Shown: in pieces, positions 1 through 7,629 of the stretch
Numbering within the stretch: position 1 is the first letter of the stretch
How the letters are laid out: each line of letters opens with the position of its first letter
NCBI RefSeq assembly: GCF_004005965.1
Contig: NZ_SACY01000004.1
Location: 62,001 to 126,000 of the forward strand
Source: Sandaracinomonas limnophila
GTDB lineage: Bacteria; Bacteroidota; Bacteroidia; Cytophagales; Spirosomataceae
Reading direction: 5' to 3'
Length of the DNA: 64,000 bases
The notes under the pieces: generated by a model
What the model was told of the DNA's origin: nothing
Databases searched by the model: none
What the model saw: the letters and a program-made list of their open reading frames with translations, nothing else
Position numbers and translations under genes: made by a program

Positions 1-9
1 AATTAACAA

Positions 10-534
10 TTAGAACAGCTTCTCCTGAGGAGGCTTCACTCCTGCCAAACGGATGTACACTGTTGTTTGTCCTCGGTGGTGAGTTTGGTGCTCAAAGCAT
101 TTGTTTAGAGCTGTGCCTTTGCTCATTTCAAAACGTCCAAACATTTTTACTGTTTCTTTGAAAGAGGCATCCGACATTTTGCCAATCGCATTGATCACAA
201 AATCGTAACTCGCATTAACTAATTTGGTTACGTTCGCTTTTGATTGGTCAGTTGCTTTTTCAGATTCACCCATTCCTACTGGACTTTTCTCTCCGGATGC
301 TGCAGATGCAAACGCATAATTGGCATCAGTGAAGTGCAACATTTGCTGCGCAAAAGAACGCATTTCAGGAGTGGGTTTTAAGTCGTACTTTTCTGCGGGC
401 ATTGCATCAAGGTACTCTTGAGTGTACGCCTTGGCACGCTGCCATTCTTTAATCATCTCTTCTTTGGATTGTCCCAACATAACATTACTTACTAAAAGTG
501 TTACAAAAAATAAAAGTGTTTTAATCGTTTTCAT
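10..534 (-). CDS. Exported DinB-family protein
   Basis: A 174-residue DinB-like helical-bundle protein. Residues 1-22 form a signal peptide (Lys-rich start, hydrophobic core, LGQ), so it acts outside the cytoplasm. The metal-site pattern of the family is visible: His67 in LHFTDANY and the C-terminal HQTHHRG segment (His149, His152, His153). The family fold is known for three-His divalent metal sites, and some members are thiol transferases or detoxification enzymes; the substrate here cannot be told from sequence. It is divergent from the HxlR regulator at 615 and shares an 80-base intergenic region with it, so control by that regulator is plausible but inferred. The stop lies 9 bases inside the window edge, so downstream context is unseen. 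Confidence 0.85.
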   Translation of the reverse strand: MKTIKTLLFFVTLLVSNVMLGQSKEEMIKEWQRAKAYTQEYLDAMPAEKYDLKPTPEMRSFAQQMLHFTDANYAFASAASGEKSPVGMGESEKATDQSKANVTKLVNASYDFVINAIGKMSDASFKETVKMFGRFEMSKGTALNKCFEHQTHHRGQTTVYIRLAGVKPPQEKLF

Positions 535-556
535 ACGTATGATTATTTTGTTTTTG

Positions 557-594
557 CAAATCTATACAAATTAGTGTAAATTTGTAACTAATTT
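557..594. promoter_or_regulatory. Divergent promoter region with inverted repeat (possible HxlR operator)
   Basis: Perfect 8-base arms AAATTAGT (568-575) and ACTAATTT (587-594) are separated by 11 bases. Next to them, read on the minus strand, 557-564 is TAGATTTG, matching the Bacteroidota -7 consensus TAnnTTTG for the gene starting at 534. Dyads of this kind between an HxlR gene and its divergent neighbour are typical operators. Binding by the HxlR protein is inferred. Confidence 0.45.
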
Positions 595-614
595 TAGTAA
601 ATACTGGTAACCAA

Positions 615-974
615 ATGGTAACTAACACAATTTCTCGCTTAATTGAAAATCCACACAATTGTCCAGTAACCCGTGCCATGAGTATCATTGGAGGTAAATG
701 GAAGCCTATTATTCTTAATTGCATCGGCGAAAAATCCTTGCGATTTGGAAAATTAAGACAATACATTCCCGCCATTTCCAACAAAGTGCTAAGCAACGAA
801 CTGAAGGAATTGGAGCAATTTGGCTTAATTGAGCGTATAGAATACAAAGAATTGCCTCCACGTGTAGAATATCATTTAACACAAGCTGGCAGATCACTAT
901 TACCAATTCTTCATGAAATTGCTCGCTGGGGAAAAACCGAATTGGCCATAGAAATTATAGAAAAAGCGAGTTAA
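615..974 (+). CDS. HxlR-family winged-helix transcriptional regulator
   Basis: 119 residues, the normal size of an HxlR/MarR-like regulator. The family core is clear: a CPVTRAMSIIGGKWKPIIL segment near residues 16-34, the recognition-helix region ISNKVLSNELKELEQFGLI, and the wing EYKELPPRVEYHLTQAGRSL. Cys16 (NCPVTRA) sits where redox- or electrophile-sensing HxlR members carry a reactive cysteine. It starts 17 bases upstream of a Bcr/CflA efflux gene on the same strand and faces a DinB gene on the other, so it probably controls both in response to a small toxic compound. That role is inference; the fold assignment is firm. Confidence 0.92.
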   Translation: MVTNTISRLIENPHNCPVTRAMSIIGGKWKPIILNCIGEKSLRFGKLRQYIPAISNKVLSNELKELEQFGLIERIEYKELPPRVEYHLTQAGRSLLPILHEIARWGKTELAIEIIEKAS

Positions 975-991
975 TTGAACCATAAAATTTT

Positions 992-2191
992 ATGCAACTA
1001 AGTAGTAACACTAAAAACAAAATCATTTTTGTCCTAGGGGTATTGTCGGCCATCGGGCCATTGTCGATCGACATGTACCTGCCAGCCTTTAAAAACATTG
1101 CCACAGCGCTTCATTCCTCTCAAGTAGAAGTAGGTTATACGCTTTCCAGTTTCTTTTTTGGAATCTGTTTAGGACAATTGATCAATGGTCCGATGCTCGA
1201 CCATTTTGGCAGAAAACGCGTCTTGTACATCGGATTAGGCATCTATGTGGTATCTTCGATTGCTTGCACCTTATGTACCACGGTAGATCAATTAATTGTC
1301 CTGCGATTTTTCCAAGCCTTAGGTGCCAGTGTGGGCATGGTGGCACCCAATGCGGTTGTACGCGAAACGTTTGAAGAAGAAGATCGTCCGAAGGTACTTT
1401 CTTTGTTAATATTAATTTTGGGTGTTAGCCCCATTTTAGCACCAACTTTGGGCAGCATTATCCTTTCCACTTCAAGTTGGCCCTATATTTTTTGGGTTTT
1501 GGCAGCCATTATGTTAACCATGATCTTCCTCATCAAGGCCTGGTTGCCTGAAAATCCGGAACAATTGAGTGGTGAAGCAAGACCAAAGCTTTCATTAAAG
1601 GAAATTGGAAAGGGTTACATAGGTGCTTTTCAAGAGAAAAAATTCATTGGCTTTGCCTTTGCAGGAGCCATCGGTTCAGGAAGTATTTTTGCTTATGTGA
1701 CCGGAGCCCCTCTAACATTCTTAAACTTTTATCACCTCAACGAACAACAATTTGGCTGGGTATTTGCCATCGTGGCCTCTGGAATTATAAGTGCAAGTCA
1801 ATTAAACACACTTATTTTAAAAAGAAAATCGAGTGTGCAAGTTTTGGCAGTCGCCTTACCCGCTCAATTTGTTTTCGGATTATTGATGGTTATTGGGGTT
1901 CATTTTGATCTATTGAATATGCCACTTTTAATTGCCCTTCTATTTTTGATGTTGGCATGCCAAGGTTTAGTTTTCCCCAATATGGCCACAGTGGCACTTC
2001 GTCCGATTGAAAAAAATGCGGGTTCTGCTTCTGCGCTAATGGGTGCCTTACAAATGGCCATGGGCTCTTTTAGTGCATCTTTAGTGGGTATTTTATATAC
2101 GGGCAACGCGGCTTCCATGGCAATGGTCATGACTGCTTGCGTGGGCATTGCAACGCTTATTTTTTATTGGAATAAGAAGCAGGCGGTGTAA
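992..2191 (+). CDS. Bcr/CflA-family drug efflux MFS transporter
   Basis: 399 residues and about 12 hydrophobic segments, the usual size for the Bcr/CflA branch of the major facilitator superfamily (drug:proton antiporters of the inner membrane). Diagnostic pieces include the first-helix segment GPLSIDMYLPAF, the loop motif GPMLDHFGRKRVLYIG after helix 2, and ALGASVGMVAPNAVVRE in helix 4-5. It lies 17 bases after the HxlR gene, so the two are probably cotranscribed and the regulator controls the pump. It ends exactly at a strong intrinsic terminator. Substrate is unknown; family members export bicyclomycin, chloramphenicol, sulfonamides or cysteine-type metabolites. Confidence 0.93.
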   Translation: MQLSSNTKNKIIFVLGVLSAIGPLSIDMYLPAFKNIATALHSSQVEVGYTLSSFFFGICLGQLINGPMLDHFGRKRVLYIGLGIYVVSSIACTLCTTVDQLIVLRFFQALGASVGMVAPNAVVRETFEEEDRPKVLSLLILILGVSPILAPTLGSIILSTSSWPYIFWVLAAIMLTMIFLIKAWLPENPEQLSGEARPKLSLKEIGKGYIGAFQEKKFIGFAFAGAIGSGSIFAYVTGAPLTFLNFYHLNEQQFGWVFAIVASGIISASQLNTLILKRKSSVQVLAVALPAQFVFGLLMVIGVHFDLLNMPLLIALLFLMLACQGLVFPNMATVALRPIEKNAGSASALMGALQMAMGSFSASLVGILYTGNAASMAMVMTACVGIATLIFYWNKKQAV

Positions 2192-2218
2192 AAAAGCCCC
2201 AAATGGGGCTTTTTTTTA
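2191..2218. terminator. Bidirectional intrinsic terminator
   Basis: Stem AGCCCC (2195-2200), loop AAAT, stem GGGGCT (2205-2210), flanked by an A-run before and an eight-T run after. It sits between the convergent efflux gene and esterase gene and can stop transcription from both sides. Confidence 0.92.
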
Positions 2219-3331
2219 TTTCTTCAACACCAACTCCACCACTCCAAACTCACCTGCTTTACCATATCTTTCCATTGCCTTTTCGCCTTTCCAAACATTC
2301 ATGCTGGCAATTTTGTCGGGACTCACTTGATTCACATTTTGGTCCAAGGCAATTTTCCCATCAATCACAAGCAATTTTCTTTTCGCGCGCTGTGCATCAA
2401 AAAACTTAATCATTTGGGCAAAGTAAGGGTCAATCATCACACCTGGACCATGTCCACCGCCAGGTATCAACACGTATTCGCTTTGTATTTTTTGCTCCTT
2501 TAATTTTGCCTGCAATTTTTCACTTTGACAAAAGGGAACCAAAGGGTCTTTATCCCCATGGAAAATTAAAAAAGGTGCTGAATGGGGATTTACAAATGAT
2601 ATCGGATTAGCTAGGTTGGCCAAGTCTTTATTGTCTTGAATGGGTGCACCTATCAAACTTGATTCCGGCGATTTCGAATCATCGTGTTTCATCGAACTTC
2701 CGCAGGCGTCCATACTTAAAAATTCTGTTGGACCAAACCAATCTACCACCGCATCCACATTACTTGGTGTGTCTAAAAATTTACCCACTTTACCTTCTAA
2801 ATCAGCCGATATTCCATTGATTTCAACCGTTTTCTTAAAATTACTTGTACCTGCAGAGGCAGAAAGGTGTCCGCCTGAAGAAAAACCAGAAATACCAATA
2901 AAGCCAGGACTTAAAGAAAAGGTTGCCGCATTAGCACGAATAAATCGGATAGCAGCTTTTACATCTTGAATCTGTGCTGGCCAGATAGCATCTTTGCTTG
3001 AGCGATGATTGATACTCACTACAGCATAGCCTGCTTTAAGTAAACTTTGTCCAAATCCAGTTAAAAAAACGGTTCCTTTTGAGGAGTTCGAAAAAAAAGC
3101 ACTTCCGTAAATAGTAACAATTACCGGGAAGGGGCCCTTCCCCTCTTTGGGTAGAAAAATGTCTAATTTATGTCCAATGATTTGATCTCCTGCATAATCC
3201 ACTTCTATCCATGATTTGGAAGCTTCTACATACGATTTAGAATAATCGGGAGCGTTTTGGGCGAAAGTTGAAGAGGTAAGAAGAAATAGGGATAAGGTAT
3301 AAGGGAAGAGGGATGATTTTAAGGATTTCAT
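2216..3331 (-). CDS. Secreted alpha/beta-hydrolase with C-terminal TonB-plug-like tail
   Basis: 371 residues from the ATG at 3331; the reading frame extends to a TTG at 3343 but the ATG fits the signal peptide better. After the signal peptide (about 1-25, ending FAQ) comes an alpha/beta-hydrolase of the BD-FAE/acyl-esterase type. The nucleophile is Ser151 in GFSSG, the acid is probably in HGDKDPLVP (about residue 260) and the base is the His in GGGHGPG (about residue 294). Residues about 320-371 do not belong to the hydrolase fold: LVIDGK, a PDKIASMNVWKGEKAMERYG segment and GVVEL resemble the plug-like tail seen in TonB-dependent receptors and BlaR1-type proteins of Bacteroidota. Probable polysaccharide deacetylase or carboxylesterase; substrate unknown. 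Confidence 0.85.
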   Translation of the reverse strand: MKSLKSSLFPYTLSLFLLTSSTFAQNAPDYSKSYVEASKSWIEVDYAGDQIIGHKLDIFLPKEGKGPFPVIVTIYGSAFFSNSSKGTVFLTGFGQSLLKAGYAVVSINHRSSKDAIWPAQIQDVKAAIRFIRANAATFSLSPGFIGISGFSSGGHLSASAGTSNFKKTVEINGISADLEGKVGKFLDTPSNVDAVVDWFGPTEFLSMDACGSSMKHDDSKSPESSLIGAPIQDNKDLANLANPISFVNPHSAPFLIFHGDKDPLVPFCQSEKLQAKLKEQKIQSEYVLIPGGGHGPGVMIDPYFAQMIKFFDAQRAKRKLLVIDGKIALDQNVNQVSPDKIASMNVWKGEKAMERYGKAGEFGVVELVLKK

Positions 3332-3412
3332 AGGTTTTTTCAAAATTTTATAAATGTACTGATAATTTTAAGACCTGATTTATAATTGTAAAAAATGAAC
3401 AAAAATAATTCG

Positions 3413-3420
3413 TAATTTTG
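3413..3420 (+). promoter_or_regulatory. Candidate -7 box of the toxin-antitoxin operon
   Basis: TAATTTTG matches TAnnTTTG and lies 20 bases before the antitoxin ATG. A TTG at 3386-3388 is the nearest upstream element, but its 24-base spacing is longer than usual, so only the -7 box is proposed. Confidence 0.3.
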
Positions 3421-3439
3421 GAGAACCAATTCAAATTAA

Positions 3440-3646
3440 ATGAAACTATTATTAGAAATTGAGGACAATAAGGCATCACACCTTTTAGAGGTGTTGAAAT
3501 CCTTGCCTTATGTAAAAACTACAGAAATTTCTAAAGAAAAAGCAGAGTTGATTCAAACAGTAAACGAATCCATTCAAGAATATAATTTAATTCGAAAAGG
3601 AAAATTGAAGGGAATATCTGCTAACCAACTACTTGATGAATTATGA
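3440..3646 (+). CDS. Antitoxin of a RelE/ParE-type toxin-antitoxin pair
   Basis: 68 residues, acidic and helical, beginning MKLLLEIEDNKASHLLEVLKS, a pattern shared with small Bacteroidota antitoxins that sit before RelE/ParE-like toxins. The last third (about 45-68, ending NQLLDEL) is the part expected to wrap the toxin. The gene overlaps the toxin gene by 11 bases, which implies translational coupling. Antitoxins of this kind usually repress their own promoter. Identification relies mainly on the partner and on size, since the sequence itself has no diagnostic motif. Confidence 0.75.
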   Translation: MKLLLEIEDNKASHLLEVLKSLPYVKTTEISKEKAELIQTVNESIQEYNLIRKGKLKGISANQLLDEL

Positions 3647-3962
3647 AATTATTGCCGTTCCAAATTTTCTAAAAGAAGTAAAAAAATTATCAAAAAAATA
3701 CGCATCTCTGAAGTCTGATCTTTCAGATTTGTTTTTAAGCTTAGAAAAAAATCCAACTTTAGGAACCCCACTTGGAAGGAATTGTTTCAAAATAAGATTA
3801 GCAATTACATCAAAATCCAAAGGGAAAAGTGCTGGAGCAAGAATTATTACTAATTTTACAATTTCTGAGAATAAAATATATTTACTTTCCATTTTTGATA
3901 AATCGAATAAAGAAAGTTTAACAGACAAGGAGCTAATAGATCTCTTTAAATCAATAGAATAA
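3636..3962 (+). CDS. RelE/ParE-family toxin
   Basis: 108 residues from the ATG at 3636; a TTG at 3633 would add one residue, but the ATG inside the antitoxin end is the natural coupled start. The RelE/ParE fold is suggested by the N-terminal strand IIAVPNFLKEVKKLSKKYASL, the middle LGRNCFKIRLAITSKSKGKSAGARIITNF, where basic residues line the usual active face, and the C-terminal KIYLLSIFDKSNKESLTDKEL strand and helix. Members of the family are ribosome-dependent mRNA endonucleases or gyrase poisons; which activity applies is unknown. It precedes glf by 9 bases, so the toxin-antitoxin transcript may run into that gene. Confidence 0.85.
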   Translation: MNYEIIAVPNFLKEVKKLSKKYASLKSDLSDLFLSLEKNPTLGTPLGRNCFKIRLAITSKSKGKSAGARIITNFTISENKIYLLSIFDKSNKESLTDKELIDLFKSIE

Positions 3963-3971
3963 ATCAAAACA

Positions 3972-5072
3972 ATGTCTCAAAAACCTTACGATTACCTGAT
4001 TGTTGGAGCTGGATTTTTTGGCAGTATATGTGCGCATGAACTGCAAAAACGTGGAAAAAAGGTTTTGGTGATTGAGAAAAGAAACCATATTGGAGGGAAT
4101 TGTTATACAGAAAATCGGGACGGCATTAATATTCATTATTACGGTGCGCATATTTTTCATACCTCAAACAAAACCGTTTGGGATTGGATTAATCAATTTG
4201 CAGAATTCAATCATTTTACCAATCGAGTTGTAGCCAATTATAAAGGTAAATTATTTGCATTACCCTTTAATATGTGGACTTTCCACCAATTATGGGGTGT
4301 AATTACACCCGATGAGGTAAAAAAGAAAATTGAAGAACAAGGAAGTTATATCCAAAATCCGCAAAACCTAGAGGAACAAGCCATCCACTTAGTTGGAAAA
4401 GATGTCTACGAGACCCTGATCAAAGGATATACTGCCAAGCAATGGATGAAAGATCCAAAGGAATTGCCCAAGGAAATCATCAAGCGTTTACCCGTTCGTT
4501 ACACCTTTGACACCAATTATTTCAACGATCCTTACCAAGGAATTCCTAAAGGTGGATACACCCAAATTTTTGAAAAATTATTGGAAGGTATTGAGGTGCA
4601 ATTGGGGGTTGACTTCTTGGCAAGCAAAACAGAATGGTTAGACAAAGCCGACAAAGTGATTTATACAGGACCCATTGATGCCTATTTCAATTATGAATTT
4701 GGGCCTTTGGAATACAAATCGGTTACCTTAGATCTGCAAAAAAAGGATACAGATAATTTCCAAGGAAATGCGGTGGTGAACTACACTGAACAGGAAATTC
4801 CATATACAAGAATCATTGAACACAAACATTTTGAGTTTGGTACTACAGATTCAACTTGGATAAGCTATGAATATCCTACCCCATACGAGGCACAAAAAAC
4901 AGAGCCATATTACCCTGTAAACGATGCGACAAATAATGCCTTGTTCCAAAAATACAAAGAAAAAGCTGCCGAATTTCCAAATGTAATTTTTGGGGGTCGT
5001 TTAGCAGAGTACAAGTATTATGACATGCACCAAATCATTGAGCGAGCCTTAGATTTTTTAGCCAATCACTGA
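3972..5072 (+). CDS. glf: UDP-galactopyranose mutase
   Basis: 366 residues, the size of bacterial UDP-galactopyranose mutase, a cytoplasmic flavoenzyme converting UDP-galactopyranose to UDP-galactofuranose for surface glycans. The N-terminal FAD-binding motif is VGAGFFGSICAHEL (residues about 11-24), followed by NHIGGNCYTE and the HYYGAHIFHT segment. The mutase core shows GYTAKQW and KGGYTQIFEKLL, and the C-terminus carries GGRLAEYKYYDMHQII, the conserved FAD and substrate-binding end. Other glycan genes of the window are 35 kb away (38.6-42.9 kb). The 3' end overlaps the convergent VIT-type gene by 15 bases. Confidence 0.97.
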   Translation: MSQKPYDYLIVGAGFFGSICAHELQKRGKKVLVIEKRNHIGGNCYTENRDGINIHYYGAHIFHTSNKTVWDWINQFAEFNHFTNRVVANYKGKLFALPFNMWTFHQLWGVITPDEVKKKIEEQGSYIQNPQNLEEQAIHLVGKDVYETLIKGYTAKQWMKDPKELPKEIIKRLPVRYTFDTNYFNDPYQGIPKGGYTQIFEKLLEGIEVQLGVDFLASKTEWLDKADKVIYTGPIDAYFNYEFGPLEYKSVTLDLQKKDTDNFQGNAVVNYTEQEIPYTRIIEHKHFEFGTTDSTWISYEYPTPYEAQKTEPYYPVNDATNNALFQKYKEKAAEFPNVIFGGRLAEYKYYDMHQIIERALDFLANH

Positions 5073-6164
5073 GACGCCAATCAATTTTCCGATTCCAAAA
5101 GTGATCGCAGCTGCGGCGAGTCCAAATAATACTTGACGCATCCCTGATGACCAAATGCTTTTACCAGTAAAAAGGGTAATGGCACTACCAATACCAAATA
5201 ATCCCAATGCACTCATACCTGCACTTAGCAAAATAGCTTGAGTTCCACCGGTAAAAAAGAATGGGAAAACTGGAATAATGGCGCCTAATGCAAACAACAA
5301 AAAGGAAGTTACGGCCGCTTCCATAGCAGAACCTTCCAAGTCTTCCGGATTAATCCCCAATTCCTCTCGAATTAATAAGGCATGTGCTTTGTCTTTATCT
5401 GCCATTATTTCCTTGGCCATTTGATGTGCCTGTGCCTCGTCGATCCCTTTTGCCAAATAGATCAAAGCAATTTCTCTTTCCTCACCTTCCGGATTCACCT
5501 CCAACTCTTCCATCTCAAGTTCCATTTGGTTTTCAGATAATTCCTTAGAGCTTTGAACGGATATCCACTCACCCAAGGCCATCGACAAGGCTCCCGCCAA
5601 TAGACCTGCTAAACCAGTTAATAATACTTCTTTTTGTCCAGAACTTGCCCCAGCAATCCCCATCACCAAACTGAAATTTGAAACTAAGCCATCATTCCCA
5701 CCTAAAACTGCAGCACGCAAGGCATTTCCACCAACAGACCGATGTCTTTTTTCAAATCTGGCAAGGGTTGGCCCAGATAATTCCTTATGATGGGATAAAA
5801 CATTTTTCAAAATACTGACATGAGCAGTGTCAGAAATGGAAGATTTTGTATTGGTTTTTTTTCTAGCAGAAATTATAGAATTAGACAAGCCCTTTTCGGT
5901 GTCCATTAAAACTCCTAATATGTAATCATTTCCAAAAAGTTTACCTATCAATTTTAAAACTTTTGCCCGATTTGAAGGTCCCGGCATGGCAGATTCTGGC
6001 AAATTATTTTTGACCATAAATGCCTTAGCGTGACCTAGTTCTATATCACTCATTTCGGAAAAAACCTTCGAAACAAGTGAATCGGTCTCTGTTTCTGCCA
6101 AAATTCCATACAGAAAACTTGCGTCAATTTCGGTTTGAATATGCTTTAAATCTGAAGAGTCCAT
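5058..6164 (-). CDS. Ferritin-like / VIT1-CCC1 metal transporter fusion
   Basis: 368 residues in two parts. Residues about 1-130 look like a rubrerythrin-type helical domain, with Glu-rich helices (ETETDSLVSKVFSEM, IELGHAKAF). Residues about 145-368 are a VIT1/CCC1-type membrane domain: AVLGGNDGLVSNFSLVMGIAGA is the signature first helix, ALSMALGEWISVQSS the second, then a Glu/Asp-rich cytosolic helix pair (MELEMEELEVNPEGEE) that binds metal in this family, and three further hydrophobic segments. Members transport Fe2+ or Mn2+ across membranes and the N-terminal domain is thought to sense or load iron. It is a stand-alone gene, convergent with glf. Confidence 0.9.
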   Translation of the reverse strand: MDSSDLKHIQTEIDASFLYGILAETETDSLVSKVFSEMSDIELGHAKAFMVKNNLPESAMPGPSNRAKVLKLIGKLFGNDYILGVLMDTEKGLSNSIISARKKTNTKSSISDTAHVSILKNVLSHHKELSGPTLARFEKRHRSVGGNALRAAVLGGNDGLVSNFSLVMGIAGASSGQKEVLLTGLAGLLAGALSMALGEWISVQSSKELSENQMELEMEELEVNPEGEEREIALIYLAKGIDEAQAHQMAKEIMADKDKAHALLIREELGINPEDLEGSAMEAAVTSFLLFALGAIIPVFPFFFTGGTQAILLSAGMSALGLFGIGSAITLFTGKSIWSSGMRQVLFGLAAAAITFGIGKLIGVSVIG

Positions 6165-6290
6165 AGTGCTTTACTTTGTGAATATTTTTTTTACATCCTG
6201 GGTTTTCTAAAAACCATTTTTTAGACAAGTCCATTAATTTATCAGGACTCATTCTAAATTATATAGTACTTTAAAATGACAGAATTTAAA

Positions 6291-6298
6291 TAATTTTG
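6291..6298 (+). promoter_or_regulatory. Candidate -7 box upstream of a structured intergenic segment
   Basis: TAATTTTG matches TAnnTTTG. A start of transcription would fall near 6305, before the hairpin at 6314-6345. The -33 region is not convincing (a TTTA at 6270). Confidence 0.3.
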
Positions 6299-6304
6299 TT
6301 CCGA

Positions 6305-6416
6305 ACGTAAGAGTTTATCTTGTCCCTTAATCCAAACAAGATAAAAATAATTACAAATAATATAAATAGAAAACAGAAATTAGAAAGCACATTTTTTTTA
6401 AGAATGTGCTTTTTTA
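6305..6416 (+). ncRNA. Possible small RNA or leader ending in an orphan terminator
   Basis: Between two divergent genes, with no coding sequence upstream on this strand, there is a perfect 10-base-pair hairpin (TTTATCTTGT at 6314-6323, ACAAGATAAA at 6336-6345, 12-base loop) followed by an intrinsic terminator at 6384-6416. A terminator that no gene feeds suggests either a free transcript of about 110 bases or an attenuated leader of the AraC-type gene at 6454. No known RNA family was recognised. Confidence 0.3.
6384..6416 (+). terminator. Orphan intrinsic terminator upstream of the AraC-type gene
   Basis: Arms AAAGCACATT (6384-6393) and AATGTGCTTT (6403-6412) form a perfect 10-base-pair stem with a 9-base loop and a following T-run. 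The T-run direction makes it functional on the plus strand, 37 bases before the GTG start of the regulator. Confidence 0.75.
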
Positions 6417-6453
6417 TTTAAATTTATTTAAATTAATTCTATAAAACTCCTCC

Positions 6454-7629
6454 GTGACCGTATATTTCTTTGCATTTCTTTACATTTATCTGACAATAAT
6501 TATATTGTTTTTTAACGTCAAGTTAAACAGAAATGCCATATACCTTGCAGGATTAATGTTTGCCTATTCCACCTTTGGAATTATGCATAACTTGATTTTT
6601 GATGGAGATTCCCCTTTTCTATTGGCCATTTTTAGAGGATACACAATTCCCTTAATTTACCTAATCGGCCCCCTTCTCTATTTTTATGTTAGAGGCACCA
6701 TCAAAGACAGTTTCAGATTTTATAAAACCGACTTCTTGCATTTTATTCCTGCAATTTTCGCATTTATATGTATTCTCCCCTACATTTTCACAAGTTTTGA
6801 CTACAAATTGGAGATTTCAAAAATAATCATAGAACGTCCGTCTGATAGTAATTTGGATGAAGCTTTTTGGTTTTTCCCACAATACAAACACTTTTTTTTA
6901 CGGCCGGTCATTACCAGTATATATGGAATTTACTGCCTTTGGCTAACCTATAAATTTAACAAAAGAACTGGCCAAAAAAAGGTACCTAGCCATCAACGAA
7001 AAATTGTTGTAAGGTGGCTATTTATTTTAACTACTTTAACGAGTTTTATCTTCTTATTCTATATTCCTCTTAGTTTATACCTTTTTAAAAATGTTTCATT
7101 CCATTCAAATAATGTGATTTTTGAATGGTTGGACCACATTGTTGGTTATAGTTTTTGTGTAATTCCTCTGGTGGTTTTGGTGAGTCCACAAATATTATAT
7201 GGTGTGCCAACCTTAAAAACACCTGAACAAAACACTATTGGAAAAGATCCCCTAGAATTAAGTATAGATATTTTTGAAGAAGATCCGTTTTATGATGTTT
7301 CGAAAAAAATTATTGAACATCTAAAAACACATAAACCTTTTTTGGACCCGGACTTTAATATGGATATGCTTTCTGAACAAATAAAAGTTCCAAAGCACCA
7401 TTTATATTACTGCTTTGGAAATATAATAAAAGTAAAATTTGCAACTATAAGAAATCGGCTACGCGTTGAGCATGCCAAAGAACTTTTGTTGGAAGGAAAG
7501 TCCAATAGCATCAAATTAGAAGGAATAGGATTCGAGTCTGGATTTAATTCAAGATCTCATTTTTTTGCTACGTTCAAAGAAGAAACTGGCTTTACTCCTT
7601 CTGAATTTTTGGAAAGAAAGGGGCATTAA
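6454..7629 (+). CDS. AraC-family regulator with N-terminal membrane domain
   Basis: 391 residues. Residues about 1-250 contain six or seven hydrophobic segments (for example FFAFLYIYLTIIILFF, YTIPLIYLIGPLLYFYVR), and residues about 285-391 are an AraC-type double helix-turn-helix ending HFFATFKEETGFTPSEFLERK, the classic second HTH. Such membrane-anchored AraC regulators are common in Bacteroidota, and their membrane part is assumed to sense a ligand. The start is GTG: an in-frame stop lies 12 bases upstream and the next Met is at residue 34, inside a membrane segment. Its stop overlaps the end of the convergent beta-barrel gene by 4 bases. Targets are unknown; the barrel and transport cluster is a candidate by proximity. 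Confidence 0.9.
   Translation: MTVYFFAFLYIYLTIIILFFNVKLNRNAIYLAGLMFAYSTFGIMHNLIFDGDSPFLLAIFRGYTIPLIYLIGPLLYFYVRGTIKDSFRFYKTDFLHFIPAIFAFICILPYIFTSFDYKLEISKIIIERPSDSNLDEAFWFFPQYKHFFLRPVITSIYGIYCLWLTYKFNKRTGQKKVPSHQRKIVVRWLFILTTLTSFIFLFYIPLSLYLFKNVSFHSNNVIFEWLDHIVGYSFCVIPLVVLVSPQILYGVPTLKTPEQNTIGKDPLELSIDIFEEDPFYDVSKKIIEHLKTHKPFLDPDFNMDMLSEQIKVPKHHLYYCFGNIIKVKFATIRNRLRVEHAKELLLEGKSNSIKLEGIGFESGFNSRSHFFATFKEETGFTPSEFLERKGH

Noticed and set aside
6206-6225. TCTAAAAA/TTTTTAGA inverted repeat upstream of the VIT-type gene as an operator
   Set aside because: A/T-only arms of the sort common by chance in this composition, no match to a known iron-regulator box.
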